From the NCBI GenBank assembly GCA_002500745.1, contig DLST01000012.1:1-64000 (forward strand): a stretch of DNA of 64,000 nt. The letters are read 5' to 3'. Source of the DNA: Sphingobacterium sp. UBA7855 (lineage in GTDB: Bacteria > Bacteroidota > Bacteroidia > Sphingobacteriales > Sphingobacteriaceae). The notes below the pieces were generated by a model. That model saw only the letters and a list, made by a program, of their open reading frames with translations, was not told the DNA's origin and made no database searches. This document shows, piece after piece, positions 8,953 to 17,995 of the stretch; position 1 is the stretch's first letter, and the number at the start of each line of letters is the position of its first letter. Made by a program: the position numbers and the translations under genes.

Positions 8953-8979
8953 ATTCGTATTTCTTGATTTGATACGAAT
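8953..8979. promoter_or_regulatory. Inverted repeat just upstream of the beta-barrel receptor gene
   Basis: ATTCGTAT (8953-8960) and ATACGAAT (8972-8979) are a perfect 8-bp inverted repeat with an 11-base spacer. The left arm begins two bases before the receptor gene's start codon. It could be a regulator site in the 5' region or a short RNA hairpin masking the start. LytTR proteins usually bind direct repeats, so the cognate regulator may not be the one using it. Confidence 0.4.
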
Positions 8980-9112
8980 GTATTGCCCGAATTGCATTTA
9001 CCTAACTAATTTATTCGAACGGTAAGATCGGCGTGACGAACGGCAAAAAGCCACGACGAGCGGCGCTCGCTTTTGAGTGGTATTACTAGCTTGCTCCTGT
9101 ATTGCTACACCT

Positions 9113-9568
9113 TTAATTTCCTGTTTTGGGAGCCATCTCCATGGTATACTTATCGATTCCCTTACCAAAGCCATCCGGCAAAATATCAACAATGGAAAAG
9201 CCATTTTTTTCATAAAAGCCCGCCGTATGCTGAGACGTCTCAATTTTTAGCATTTTGTCGGGATACCTTTTCTTTAAAAGAGCTATTCTAAACGCTGTCA
9301 ATAGCTTACCAATCCCTTTCCTATGGTATAAAACACTGACCATACCCCAAGCCAATCCAGCTTCATTATTTCTTTTATCAAAAAATATCCCACCGCAGGC
9401 AACAGGCCGGCCATCAATTAAAACGACGTAATAATCAGCTGGAATGACCTCATCCAAAAACTTGTCAAACAGTTCCAGTTCGTCCGCAGCAAAAAATTTA
9501 GGCAGGTTACTGTGGAAGATTGCAAGACAATCTTCTCTGAAGTCCGGTGTATATGGAACGATTTGCAT
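9113..9568 (-). CDS. GNAT-family N-acetyltransferase
   Basis: A 151-aa enzyme expected to transfer an acetyl group from acetyl-CoA to an amine. The fold is visible in order: N-terminal beta-alpha segment, VVLIDGRPVACGGIFF, a central strand, then the acetyl-CoA loop VSVLYHRKGIGKLLT (R/Q-x-x-G-x-G/A type, residues about 78-92). A C-terminal TAGFYEKNGFSIV motif is typical of the family. Substrate cannot be told. It is monocistronic, separated from the TlpA gene upstream by a strong terminator hairpin. Confidence 0.88.
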   Translation of the reverse strand: MQIVPYTPDFREDCLAIFHSNLPKFFAADELELFDKFLDEVIPADYYVVLIDGRPVACGGIFFDKRNNEAGLAWGMVSVLYHRKGIGKLLTAFRIALLKKRYPDKMLKIETSQHTAGFYEKNGFSIVDILPDGFGKGIDKYTMEMAPKTGN

Positions 9569-9600
9569 GAATCCCTTTTAGCTATGCGAATGTAATAAAT

Positions 9601-9630
9601 AAACGCCTGAATTGCTAGGTTCAGGCGTTT
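9601..9630. terminator. Rho-independent terminator closing the SusCD-TlpA operon
   Basis: AAACGCCTGAA (9601-9611) and TTCAGGCGTTT (9620-9630) form a perfect 11-bp stem with an 8-base loop. It lies 13 bases after the stop of the TlpA gene and is followed on the minus strand by a T-rich stretch (TTTATTTATTAC). It separates the operon from the GNAT gene. Confidence 0.8.
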
Positions 9631-9643
9631 TCATTATTGGCTT

Positions 9644-10795
9644 TTATTTCCAGTTTTTGATAATTTCGCTTATCTTTTCAAAGGAGGTTTCTCCGCCGCC
9701 GGTACTTCGGTACACAATGGTTCCGTTAGGATCCACGAGAATCTTTGTTGGAAATCCAGTGACATTCAGACGCAGTACATAATTGTTGCTTCCTTTGTCG
9801 TTCAATATATGCGCCCAGTTGAGGTTGTGCTGTTCGATGGCTTTTCGCCAGCTGTCATTTTTGTCGGACGCAATGCCCAGTACACGCAGTTGATCGGGAT
9901 AGCTGTCTCTCAATTTTTTCAGATCGGGCACATCGGCCATACATGGACCACACCATGAGCCCCAAAAATCGATGAGGTAAAATTTACCTTTCCAGCTGTT
10001 GGAGTCAAACACCTGTCCGTCATATGTATTCCTCGTGTTTATCTGGAATATGGACTTGCCTACATCATATTTACTTCCCGCTACACGGTTCTTTAAAATG
10101 GTATAGAACGGAGAGCTTTGGTACGCCTTCGCTACGGTAGGTAATAGCGCCTCCACCGTATCGATCGTCACAATCTCCCTGATCAGCATATCTTCCAGGT
10201 AATACAGGCCAGCTATTGACGAAATATTCTTCTTTAAAAAGTCCTTCAAGTATTTTTCGGCTTCGGAATCGATCCGTTCTTGTTCGGCTTCAAGACGTTT
10301 TTTGAGCGCTTCTTCTACCGTATCTTTTGCCAATTTCAGTTCAATATTTGCCGATCTATTCAACAAGGGGTGATAGCCCTTATTGAGTTTACTGATGACA
10401 TCATTTTCTTTATCCCCACTCGGATATACTTCAGCAAAATCGGACAGCTTTCCTTTCAGTAATATTTTACCGCCCGGCATGGCGACAAACCAGATGGATT
10501 GGCTCTTAACGGGAATGTACCCTCGGTCGACACGCTTATAAAGCGATTCGGTCGGAAGCGTTAGGCGTATGATTAAGGGGACGGAAGTGGTATCCTGATA
10601 ATATATCTGTCCATTTTTAGTGCTGCCCTTTTTAAAGACGACATCTGAGATCCCATTCCAGATGGTCATGTTGTAGGTACTGTCCTTCAGGTCGGCAATT
10701 TTGGAAGTGACTGTAAAGGTTTTGCGCTGTCCGAAGCTATATAGGCAGCCCGCTATCAACAGGCTTATTGTGATTACTATATTTCTGATTTTCAT
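9644..10795 (-). CDS. TlpA-family thioredoxin-like protein
   Basis: A periplasmic thiol-disulfide oxidoreductase of the TlpA type. The ATG at 10795 gives a signal peptide (MKIRNIVITISLLIAGCLYS). The first 200 residues are a beta-rich DUF4369-like domain followed by a coiled stretch. The thioredoxin fold follows with active site WGSWCGPCMADVP (residues about 276-288) and the cis-proline region NVTGFPTKIL. It is the last gene of the sigma-FecR-SusC-SusD operon, 28 bases downstream of susD. A role in redox handling of imported or exported thiol compounds is inferred from context. Confidence 0.9.
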   Translation of the reverse strand: MKIRNIVITISLLIAGCLYSFGQRKTFTVTSKIADLKDSTYNMTIWNGISDVVFKKGSTKNGQIYYQDTTSVPLIIRLTLPTESLYKRVDRGYIPVKSQSIWFVAMPGGKILLKGKLSDFAEVYPSGDKENDVISKLNKGYHPLLNRSANIELKLAKDTVEEALKKRLEAEQERIDSEAEKYLKDFLKKNISSIAGLYYLEDMLIREIVTIDTVEALLPTVAKAYQSSPFYTILKNRVAGSKYDVGKSIFQINTRNTYDGQVFDSNSWKGKFYLIDFWGSWCGPCMADVPDLKKLRDSYPDQLRVLGIASDKNDSWRKAIEQHNLNWAHILNDKGSNNYVLRLNVTGFPTKILVDPNGTIVYRSTGGGETSFEKISEIIKNWK

Positions 10796-10823
10796 GACGT
10801 AATGTATAATCGTATTTCGCGTT

Positions 10824-12287
10824 TTAATAAGGATTCTGCTGGATCTGCCCCTTGCTGGCATCGATCTCCACACCGTTGATCGGTACGACCAAATGCTTAC
10901 TTTCTAAGGTGTAAATTTTAGGTGTAGAGAGGTCGACTCCTGTTCTATTGACTTGGTAAAAGTCTCTCTTTACGGTAATATTATCCGCAGCATAGTCGTT
11001 GACACTAAATCGGCGTATATCGTACCATCGCATCACAAAAGGAAGTTCACGCCGTCTTTCAGCCAGCACCTGTTTAATCGCTTCATCCTTGTTAGCTGCC
11101 GTAAGTGCACTATAGGTGGACATCCGTTTTTGACGTAGGGTATTGACCGCCAATAAGGCATTCTGAACATCTCCCTGGCGGGCCAGCGCCTCGGCTTTAT
11201 TAAGAAGCATCTCGGCTCTCGTTGGGCCTGAAACTAAGATGCTCCCGTCGGTAAACATGGTGTACCGATACGCAGCTGGTGTCACGACATTGAAACGTCG
11301 GCCGCCATTAGGAATCATCAGATGCTTGTAACGGAGGTCGTTGGTCTGATCGTACAGCGCTACCAGTGCGCTACTCGGCAAATACCATTGTTCACCGGTA
11401 TATTGATAACGGCTGTAGTAAAGCTCGCTCCAATAGAGATATTTTGCGGCATTCCAGTCGTTTAATTGGCTGTACCGGAGCGTTGCCGCTGGATTGCTGT
11501 AGGAGACGCTTCTCCCCGGAAGTATGGTATTATAGTCCACTAAACTTACGGTAGCCGACTCCAGCGCCTTGTTTGATTCGGCTAAGCTCTTATCGTAGTC
11601 TCCCGTAAATAAATAGTACCGGCTCATGAAAGCTGAAATAGCTTTCTGGCTCACCCGCCAGGTCTTTCTAGGGTCGACATCGGCTTCAGCCACTTTCTTT
11701 GCTGCTTCGATATCTGCCAGAATGAAATCGTAAGTTTCCTGAAGTGTGGCCCGTTTTAGCGACTCTTCGTAATCGACGGTACGCTTTAACGGCAGTCCTA
11801 AACTATTCATATTCGCCGCAGCATAAGGCGCACAATAATTATTGACTAGGATCCAATAAGACATCGCGCGGATAAAATGGGCATCCGCTTTAACCCTTTG
11901 GCGACTGGCTTCATCACCGCTAACCAGGTCGATGTTTTTTAAAATGACATTTGCGGTGAAAATCTTTTTGAACTCTCCAGTCCACAGCTCGTCAGTAGCG
12001 AGGTTTTCAATACCCGCTGTAGCGGATACATAACGCTGAAGACTATTGACTGTAAAAGCCGTGACGTTGTTTTTATACAGCTCCTTGCTGATCTCCGTAT
12101 CGTCGGTCGAATAGGTAGCCGTAAAGTTAGTTTCTTTCGAAAACTCGGTGGCATTATTGACCAAAGCTTCTAACTGCTCCACGGTTTTGATACTAGCCTG
12201 TTTCTTGGGCTCTTCGGATAGGTATTTTTTGCAGCTTGCGGTCGTCAGTATGGCAGCGGCAAACCCGATATATAGGAACACTCTCAT
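10824..12287 (-). CDS. SusD/RagB-family outer-membrane lipoprotein
   Basis: A 487-aa surface lipoprotein that caps its SusC partner and binds the substrate. It has a lipoprotein signal (GFAAAILTTASCKKYLSEEP, Cys at about residue 19) and TPR-like helices (residues about 60-250). The conserved end is also visible: ERRRELPFVMRWYDIRRF and a C-terminal QIQQNPY. The gene follows susC with a 12-base gap. Substrate is not predictable from sequence alone; no polysaccharide-degrading enzyme is encoded beside it. Confidence 0.92.
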   Translation of the reverse strand: MRVFLYIGFAAAILTTASCKKYLSEEPKKQASIKTVEQLEALVNNATEFSKETNFTATYSTDDTEISKELYKNNVTAFTVNSLQRYVSATAGIENLATDELWTGEFKKIFTANVILKNIDLVSGDEASRQRVKADAHFIRAMSYWILVNNYCAPYAAANMNSLGLPLKRTVDYEESLKRATLQETYDFILADIEAAKKVAEADVDPRKTWRVSQKAISAFMSRYYLFTGDYDKSLAESNKALESATVSLVDYNTILPGRSVSYSNPAATLRYSQLNDWNAAKYLYWSELYYSRYQYTGEQWYLPSSALVALYDQTNDLRYKHLMIPNGGRRFNVVTPAAYRYTMFTDGSILVSGPTRAEMLLNKAEALARQGDVQNALLAVNTLRQKRMSTYSALTAANKDEAIKQVLAERRRELPFVMRWYDIRRFSVNDYAADNITVKRDFYQVNRTGVDLSTPKIYTLESKHLVVPINGVEIDASKGQIQQNPY

Positions 12288-12299
12288 GTTTTTCTGTTA

Positions 12300-15200
12300 T
12301 TAAAATTGAAAATTAATACCGAATGTATAGCTCTGTGCAGGTCGCATCGTACCTGGTAGCCAATCGGGATTGTACCCTTTAGCATTGGCACGCCAGATGA
12401 GGCCAAGGTCACGTGCCTGTACAAATAGGTTGACATGGTTTAATCGGATGGCTTCTGTCCACCGGTTAGACAACTTGTATCCAAAACTGAGTTCTTTCAA
12501 CTCGATATAGGACGACTTTTCCACCTGGCTGCTTAGCGCCTCACTGTAGCGATCCCAAAGGTAGAGGTTAGGCTCATCAGGAAGTGCAAATCCTGGAATA
12601 TTAGGATTCCCCGCCAGCACTTCATTCACGTATTTGTTGACAAAAGTCTTATCAGACCCTACGAGTGCTGCATAGTTAAATACAGGATTACGGTACACAC
12701 CACCCATCTTGCCCAATAGGATACACATGATGTTAAAGTCACCGAGTTGTAAAGTATTGGTCCAGCCCAGTGTATGTGGTGGTACGCTAGTACCCATATA
12801 ATGCAGGAATGGAAGTCCCAAACCTCGATTGTACAACGACACATCATTGAAGCTCTGCTGACTATTGTTCGGTCCGGCGACATGCGGTACACCATTGATC
12901 ATACCGACGTAGTCAAAAGCATAAATAGAACCTACGGGGCGGCCTTCAACAAAAGCCCCATTGATCATTTGGTAAGTATACAATGAGGGGTTATAGAGCT
13001 GGTCTATATTATTTGCGTTAAAAGCATAATTGATATTCGTCTGATAAAGTATGTTTTTGCTTATTTCGACACGGGTACCCAGTGCAATTTCGAACCCTTT
13101 ATTGGTGATTTCGGCATTATTGAATTTTTGGATTTGCGTTCCAGTTGCTGTAGGCAATGCGATCTGCCCAATGATTCCAGAGCCCTTTTTGCGGTATAGA
13201 TCCAACGAACCAAATAGCAGGCCCTTATAGAGGGAGAAGTCGGCTCCAAGGTTGGTTGACGCTGTCTTTTCCCAACGTAGGCTAGGATTACCATTATCAG
13301 CAATGGTTGCGGTAATGGTGCCTGTTGATGTATTTAGACTGCCACCTACATTGAGTAATGTCGCTGTGGAGGTAGAATTTTCCATATTCCCATTTTTACC
13401 ATAGGTCAGGCGCATTTCAAGTCGGTCTATACCTTCTTGCGAAGTCATAAATTTTTCCTTCGCGACATTCCATTTAGCTCCTATTGACCATAATGGTGAC
13501 CACCGTAGTTTGGGATCGTCCGTGATGAAATTCGAGGCATCACTTCGTATACTTCCAGACACCGTATAGCGGCTCAGGTAGGTGTAAGCTGCATTTCCGT
13601 AGAGTGACACAAATTTGTTTTTTTGCCACTTAAACGTTGTATTACCTCCTGGAATCGTAGTCGGGTAACCTTCAAAATCGGTAAATTGATCTACCGAACT
13701 ACCATAGCCGTAAGGTGGTGTAGTCGCCTGAAGCTTGTCTTTGTAATAGCCGTACACGGTCGGATTGATGGTTCCGTTAGTCAAGTATTGCGACACTTCA
13801 ATACCGGCAATGGCCGAGATCTGATGATCGGAACCGAACGTCCGGTCAAAGTTCAATTGGTTCCTAAAGACAAAACTTTGTATATCCTCCGCCCCCAATT
13901 CCTCGTCATTGGAGCCATCTTCATATTGTCTAATGCCACGTCTCAAAATTCCGCCTTTGGGGATATAAGCTTTACCTACGGTCTTTGTATCATCGTCATA
14001 CTGCGTTTTTTTATTCACCAGACTGCGTACATAGAAGGTACTCTCATCATACATACGCTCCCGGTCTATCTTATTACGCTCGTATTGGAATTTGGTATCG
14101 AAGGTAAGCCCAGGAATGATCTTGAGGTTAAGTCCGGTCTGTATACGGGCATTGATGCGTTCGTCAGTAAACTCTCGGCCACGCACTTCCCGCAATAAGT
14201 TGTACGACCAGTCGGCATAAGTGAATTTTTCGGTCGGAATCAGACTAAGCTGTTCACGGTTGTAGGTTTTTAGATTGACCCCATAACTACCATCTTCGTT
14301 CAAGAGCAGTTCATAAGGCGATAATTGCGCGATCTCCTCAAGGGTAGCGCCTCCGTATTGCTGTTTTTTATATTGTAGGTTGGCGCCTAAGTTAAACTGC
14401 AAAAACGAGGTTATCTTAAAATCATTGTTGAAATTCAAATTAAACCGGTCATAACCGTTTTTCTGAAAGGCACCTTTGTTTTTTTCATAGAGAACAGAGG
14501 TGTAGTTCCGTACACGCTGATTGCCGGCCTGCAGATTGATATTGTATTGATTCAGCAGGGCATTTTGCGTCAGCAAATCCCGAAGCTGCCCGCGATTATC
14601 AATCTTGCTCAATCGGTCTAGCTCGGCGTTCATGTCGGCTGTAGACATTTTACCGTATTGATTGGCATATAATGCTTCCTGCGCTAATGTCAATGAGTTC
14701 GCTATGTCACCAAACGAATTCGCATAGGGATAAAAGGCCCAGTTGTTTTCATACGCCTTACGTTCGTAGGCAACATGATCGGCCGAATTGGCTTGTGTAA
14801 GGATGTAATTTAGGTCTGGTCTTCGGGCTATCCTAGAAAATGCACTCCCCTGGATGATAAGTTTATTGTCGGTTTTAGCTTTTTTGGTAACAATAACAAT
14901 AACGCCATTGGCGGCACGTGCACCCCAGATGGATGCCGCAGCGGCGTCTTTCAGTACAGTGACAGATTCGACGTCATTGGGATTGATATCCGAGAAGTTG
15001 CTACTCGATATCGGGAAGCCGTCGACCACGACCAGTGGTTTACTATCGGCATATAGGGTGCTATTGCCCCGGATCAGAAAGTCTACACTACCGTCTTCAT
15101 TTTCCTTGGCTTGCATACCCGCTACTGTACCTTGCAGTGCACTGGAAAGGTTGGATGCAGGACGCTTGGCCAATACCGATTGCCCGACCTGGCTAAAGGC

Positions 15201-15881
15201 TCCTGTAGCACGCTCTTTCGAAATCGTCTGATAACCTGTACTCACCGTGATATCGACACCTTCCAGTGTTGACAAACTTGCCGTAAGCTGGATTAGCCCC
15301 ATGGATTCTTTGGCTTTGAGCGTGAGGGGTTCATAACCCACGTAAGAAACCAAAATCATTGCATCCTTATCGGATACCCGTAGGCTGAATGAGCCATCTT
15401 TATCCGTTTTGGTCATCACCTCGCTGTGGATTACGCGCACAGAGGCATCCGATAGACTTTCACCCCGCTCATTGACCACTCTGCCGCTGATGACGATTTG
15501 CTGATTAGCGGCTATACTTTCAGCCTTTGGTTTCAATGCAATAATATCGGTATCAATTCGATACGTAATGTTGGTATTTTTGAAGAGCTGATTTAGGACG
15601 TCCACCAGCGGCGCGTCTTTTACGGTGAGGCTGAGACCATTGACTTTTTTGATTAGTGCAGCATCGCCAATAAAATCGTAACCACTTTGTTGACGGATTT
15701 TATTGATGATAAGTTCTAAAGAAGCATTTTTTTCCTTTAGCGTTATTTTCTGAGCAAAGCCACTTGCATATACCTGACACAGGCCAACTGTCAGCAGCAC
15801 AAAAATAAGTTTCATCACGACGAGCGTTTTATAGAGGATATAGACAGGAGTCCCCCTCCATTTTTCAAGGTAAAAATTCAT
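12300..15881 (-). CDS. SusC/RagA-family TonB-linked receptor with STN signalling domain
   Basis: A 1193-aa outer-membrane transporter. In order: signal segment (MKLIFVLLTVGLCQVYASG, from about residue 23), an STN secretin/TonB N-terminal domain (about 45-115), a carboxypeptidase-regulatory-like domain (about 130-205), then the plug with GYQTISKERATGAF and NPNDVESVTVLKDAAAASIWGA split across it, and the beta-barrel. The STN domain fits signal transfer to the FecR protein encoded upstream, which in turn controls the sigma factor. The ATG at 15881 gives the long N-terminal leader common in this group. ATG at 15815 is an alternative. Confidence 0.93.
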   Translation of the reverse strand: MNFYLEKWRGTPVYILYKTLVVMKLIFVLLTVGLCQVYASGFAQKITLKEKNASLELIINKIRQQSGYDFIGDAALIKKVNGLSLTVKDAPLVDVLNQLFKNTNITYRIDTDIIALKPKAESIAANQQIVISGRVVNERGESLSDASVRVIHSEVMTKTDKDGSFSLRVSDKDAMILVSYVGYEPLTLKAKESMGLIQLTASLSTLEGVDITVSTGYQTISKERATGAFSQVGQSVLAKRPASNLSSALQGTVAGMQAKENEDGSVDFLIRGNSTLYADSKPLVVVDGFPISSSNFSDINPNDVESVTVLKDAAAASIWGARAANGVIVIVTKKAKTDNKLIIQGSAFSRIARRPDLNYILTQANSADHVAYERKAYENNWAFYPYANSFGDIANSLTLAQEALYANQYGKMSTADMNAELDRLSKIDNRGQLRDLLTQNALLNQYNINLQAGNQRVRNYTSVLYEKNKGAFQKNGYDRFNLNFNNDFKITSFLQFNLGANLQYKKQQYGGATLEEIAQLSPYELLLNEDGSYGVNLKTYNREQLSLIPTEKFTYADWSYNLLREVRGREFTDERINARIQTGLNLKIIPGLTFDTKFQYERNKIDRERMYDESTFYVRSLVNKKTQYDDDTKTVGKAYIPKGGILRRGIRQYEDGSNDEELGAEDIQSFVFRNQLNFDRTFGSDHQISAIAGIEVSQYLTNGTINPTVYGYYKDKLQATTPPYGYGSSVDQFTDFEGYPTTIPGGNTTFKWQKNKFVSLYGNAAYTYLSRYTVSGSIRSDASNFITDDPKLRWSPLWSIGAKWNVAKEKFMTSQEGIDRLEMRLTYGKNGNMENSTSTATLLNVGGSLNTSTGTITATIADNGNPSLRWEKTASTNLGADFSLYKGLLFGSLDLYRKKGSGIIGQIALPTATGTQIQKFNNAEITNKGFEIALGTRVEISKNILYQTNINYAFNANNIDQLYNPSLYTYQMINGAFVEGRPVGSIYAFDYVGMINGVPHVAGPNNSQQSFNDVSLYNRGLGLPFLHYMGTSVPPHTLGWTNTLQLGDFNIMCILLGKMGGVYRNPVFNYAALVGSDKTFVNKYVNEVLAGNPNIPGFALPDEPNLYLWDRYSEALSSQVEKSSYIELKELSFGYKLSNRWTEAIRLNHVNLFVQARDLGLIWRANAKGYNPDWLPGTMRPAQSYTFGINFQF

Positions 15882-15932
15882 ACATTTGAGTAATTTGGGT
15901 TAGATGCTATTGTTAGTTGTTGGAATTAATGA

Positions 15933-15992
15933 TTGGGACCCAAAAATCGACCGGATGTGTTCGCAGCACATTCGGTTTTTTTTGTGACCCAA
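15933..15992 (-). terminator. Long hairpin between fecR and susC
   Basis: An almost continuous inverted repeat. Outer arms TTGGGACCCAAAAA and TTTTTTGTGACCCAA enclose inner arms ACCGGATGTG (15950-15959) and CACATTCGGT (15967-15976), with one G-T pair. The minus-strand side is followed by a short T run within the outer arm. It could end the sigma-fecR transcript or attenuate readthrough into susC. Confidence 0.6.
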
Positions 15993-16065
15993 TTTTTAGT
16001 TTTTCACTAGGGCGGGTGTTTCATGATGTTGGTTTTTCGATAGGTTTAGTTATTATTCTGTTGAT

Positions 16066-17202
16066 CTAGGGGGTGACGGTGATTTTTCGTCCCGTTCGTT
16101 TAAATTTAACATCAGCGACGGCCTCCAATGCACGGAGTACGGCGGAAAGGTTGCGTGCTCGGGATACGGCCCCAATATAAGTCTTATTGGACGGCGTCTT
16201 TTCATAGGTAAATTCCACATCGTACCAGCGCGCTATCTTATTGAGGATGCTGCCTAAGGTTTCATTATCGAAATTAAAGTAGCCATTCTTCCAGGCTACC
16301 GCATGCTCGGTATTGCTCTGGGCAAGCTGGATCTGTTTCGTATCTTCCTTAACGGTACTTTGTTGACCAGGCTTTAGCAAAATCGACTTGCTATCATCAA
16401 CATTATTTACTTTAACAGCACCTTCTAAAAGTGTGGTTACGGTGGCTTCGGATGAGTAAGCAGATAGATTGAAATGTGTCCCCAGTACCTCTATGGTTTG
16501 CTGTTGACTGCGTACTTTAAAGGGTTGTTTTTTATTGTGGGCGACTTCAAAATAGGCTTCACCAGTCAATTCCACCACGCGCTCCTTGCCCTCAAATCTG
16601 GACGGGAATTTTAAGGAGGAATAGGCATTAAGCCATACCTTGGTACCGTCTGCCAGTACGATATTGTATGTTCCCGTCTTGGGGGTTTGTAGGGTACGAA
16701 CTGTGGGCGCTTCGGATAAGGAAGAAGTAGGGTCACCCTGAAGCAATTCTGGACCGTCAGCATACCTGATCTGTGTCCCCACGATAATGGTATTCCGATG
16801 TTCACTTAACTGGATAGCGCTCCCGTCACCGCTCAACAAAACAGCTTTATTACCTCCCGGCTGAATATCAATCTGTTGAGCCACATGTTGCGCTATAGGG
16901 GCCTTATTCGACTGTCTACTAGAGAAATAGCTAACACCCAATACTAAGATTAAAGACGCTGCAACTGCACTTATTTTAAACAGCTGATTCTTCCTTCGTA
17001 TCCGTTTGATATTAGTGTAGATATCGGCTTCTATTCTGCTTTTCACCTCGTCTTGGACACGCTTTAAATCCTCCGGATCGACTGTATATCGGCTAGCCCT
17101 GAGCTGTTGAAGATGCCAGGTTTCTACCCATGATTTCTCTTCTTCAGAACAGGTGCCCAAACGGTAACGTTCAAGAATTTCTTTTGCGTTTTTACTCTCC
17201 AT
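16066..17202 (-). CDS. FecR-family anti-sigma factor
   Basis: A 378-aa inner-membrane regulator that holds the partner ECF sigma factor until signalled by the STN-bearing SusC. The cytoplasmic N-terminal part (1-75) includes EERSWVETWHL-like residues. One membrane segment follows (about 80-100, AVAASLILVLGVSYF). The periplasmic part has the FecR domain (TYNIVLADGTKVWLNAYSSL, split here) and a C-terminal DUF4974-like domain (GYFNFDNETLGSILNKIARW). It lies between the sigma gene and susC, the standard Bacteroidota layout. Confidence 0.93.
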   Translation of the reverse strand: MESKNAKEILERYRLGTCSEEEKSWVETWHLQQLRASRYTVDPEDLKRVQDEVKSRIEADIYTNIKRIRRKNQLFKISAVAASLILVLGVSYFSSRQSNKAPIAQHVAQQIDIQPGGNKAVLLSGDGSAIQLSEHRNTIIVGTQIRYADGPELLQGDPTSSLSEAPTVRTLQTPKTGTYNIVLADGTKVWLNAYSSLKFPSRFEGKERVVELTGEAYFEVAHNKKQPFKVRSQQQTIEVLGTHFNLSAYSSEATVTTLLEGAVKVNNVDDSKSILLKPGQQSTVKEDTKQIQLAQSNTEHAVAWKNGYFNFDNETLGSILNKIARWYDVEFTYEKTPSNKTYIGAVSRARNLSAVLRALEAVADVKFKRTGRKITVTP

Positions 17203-17269
17203 GATAACAAAGGTTAGTACATTGTTTTGTTATAGGTAGGTTAACGCGGAAAAAAGTAGTAGATGAAAT

Positions 17270-17833
17270 TTAAAAAAAAGTAAAAAACAGTGAGGTTAAT
17301 TTTGAACGCATGATTTTCAAGGCATTACTCACCTGCTTGCGAACCGTATTTAGTGAAACATTTCGTTGTTTTGCAATTTCTTCATAGCTTTTTTCTTCCT
17401 GACGGCTCAGGATAAATATCTCCCGCATCTTAGGTGGAAGATTTAAGATTTCTTTTTCGATCTGCTGTTGCAGTTCTTTTTCGAGGAGGTAGTTGTCGGT
17501 CGAGTATTCGCCCTGATCCAAAAAATATTGTAGTGCATCGGCATAGCCCTTTCTCACTTTCTGCTTGTCCATGTAGTCAAATAGCTGGAACCGCACAGCC
17601 GCATAGATGTAAGAAGAAAAACTCCTATTTATTGCTAACGGAGTCTTTGACCAGAGGGACACAAATACGTCCTGAAGAAGATCCTTCACCACCTCTTCAT
17701 CGGCTATGATTTTGCGGGCATAAATAAATAACAGCGGAAAATATCGCTCATATAGGGCGCCAAACGCTTGTTCATCTTTTTCTAAAACAAGCGCAATCAA
17801 CTCTTTATCCGATAAATCTGCGTAGCAATACAT
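17270..17833 (-). CDS. ECF-type RNA polymerase sigma-70 factor
   Basis: A 187-aa ECF sigma factor of the Bacteroidota FecI-like type. Region 2 is at about residues 25-90 (YERYFPLLFIYARKII, DLLQDVFVSLW) and region 4 at about 125-180 (LPPKMREIFILSRQEEKSYE, IAKQRNVSLNTVRKQVSNAL). It heads the cassette sigma-FecR-SusC-SusD-TlpA and most likely drives its own receptor genes. A good housekeeping-type promoter lies directly upstream. Confidence 0.93.
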   Translation of the reverse strand: MYCYADLSDKELIALVLEKDEQAFGALYERYFPLLFIYARKIIADEEVVKDLLQDVFVSLWSKTPLAINRSFSSYIYAAVRFQLFDYMDKQKVRKGYADALQYFLDQGEYSTDNYLLEKELQQQIEKEILNLPPKMREIFILSRQEEKSYEEIAKQRNVSLNTVRKQVSNALKIMRSKLTSLFFTFF

Positions 17834-17854
17834 CTGTTATTCAGAACCTCAGAT

Positions 17855-17885
17855 CAAACTTACATTAAAATTGACAAATTACAAA
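17855..17885 (-). promoter_or_regulatory. Bacteroidota housekeeping promoter of the sigma factor gene
   Basis: Read on the minus strand this is TTTG (17885-17882), 19 bases, then TAAGTTTG (17862-17855). That matches the TTTG-N19-TAnnTTTG pattern of Bacteroidota primary sigma promoters exactly. The start of transcription would fall near 17848, leaving a leader of about 15 bases. Confidence 0.75.
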
Positions 17886-17912
17886 TTCTCCCATTAGGAA
17901 TTCATGGGCTGC

Positions 17913-17941
17913 GAAAAAAGCCACATCTCCCGACGTGGCTT
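17913..17941 (-). terminator. Rho-independent terminator of the metallopeptidase/SusCD locus
   Basis: AAGCCAC (17918-17924) and GTGGCTT (17935-17941) form a 7-bp stem. On the minus strand the hairpin is followed by a run of Ts. It lies about 55 bases beyond the stop of the last gene of the locus at 17996. Confidence 0.7.
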
Positions 17942-17995
17942 AAACTAAACATAAACATATGAACCACCACCTGATCTCGTGGTTTTAACATACTC

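Noticed and set aside
13623..14198. A 191-codon open frame on the plus strand
   Set aside because: It is antisense to the first SusC gene, whose protein reads as a full family member.
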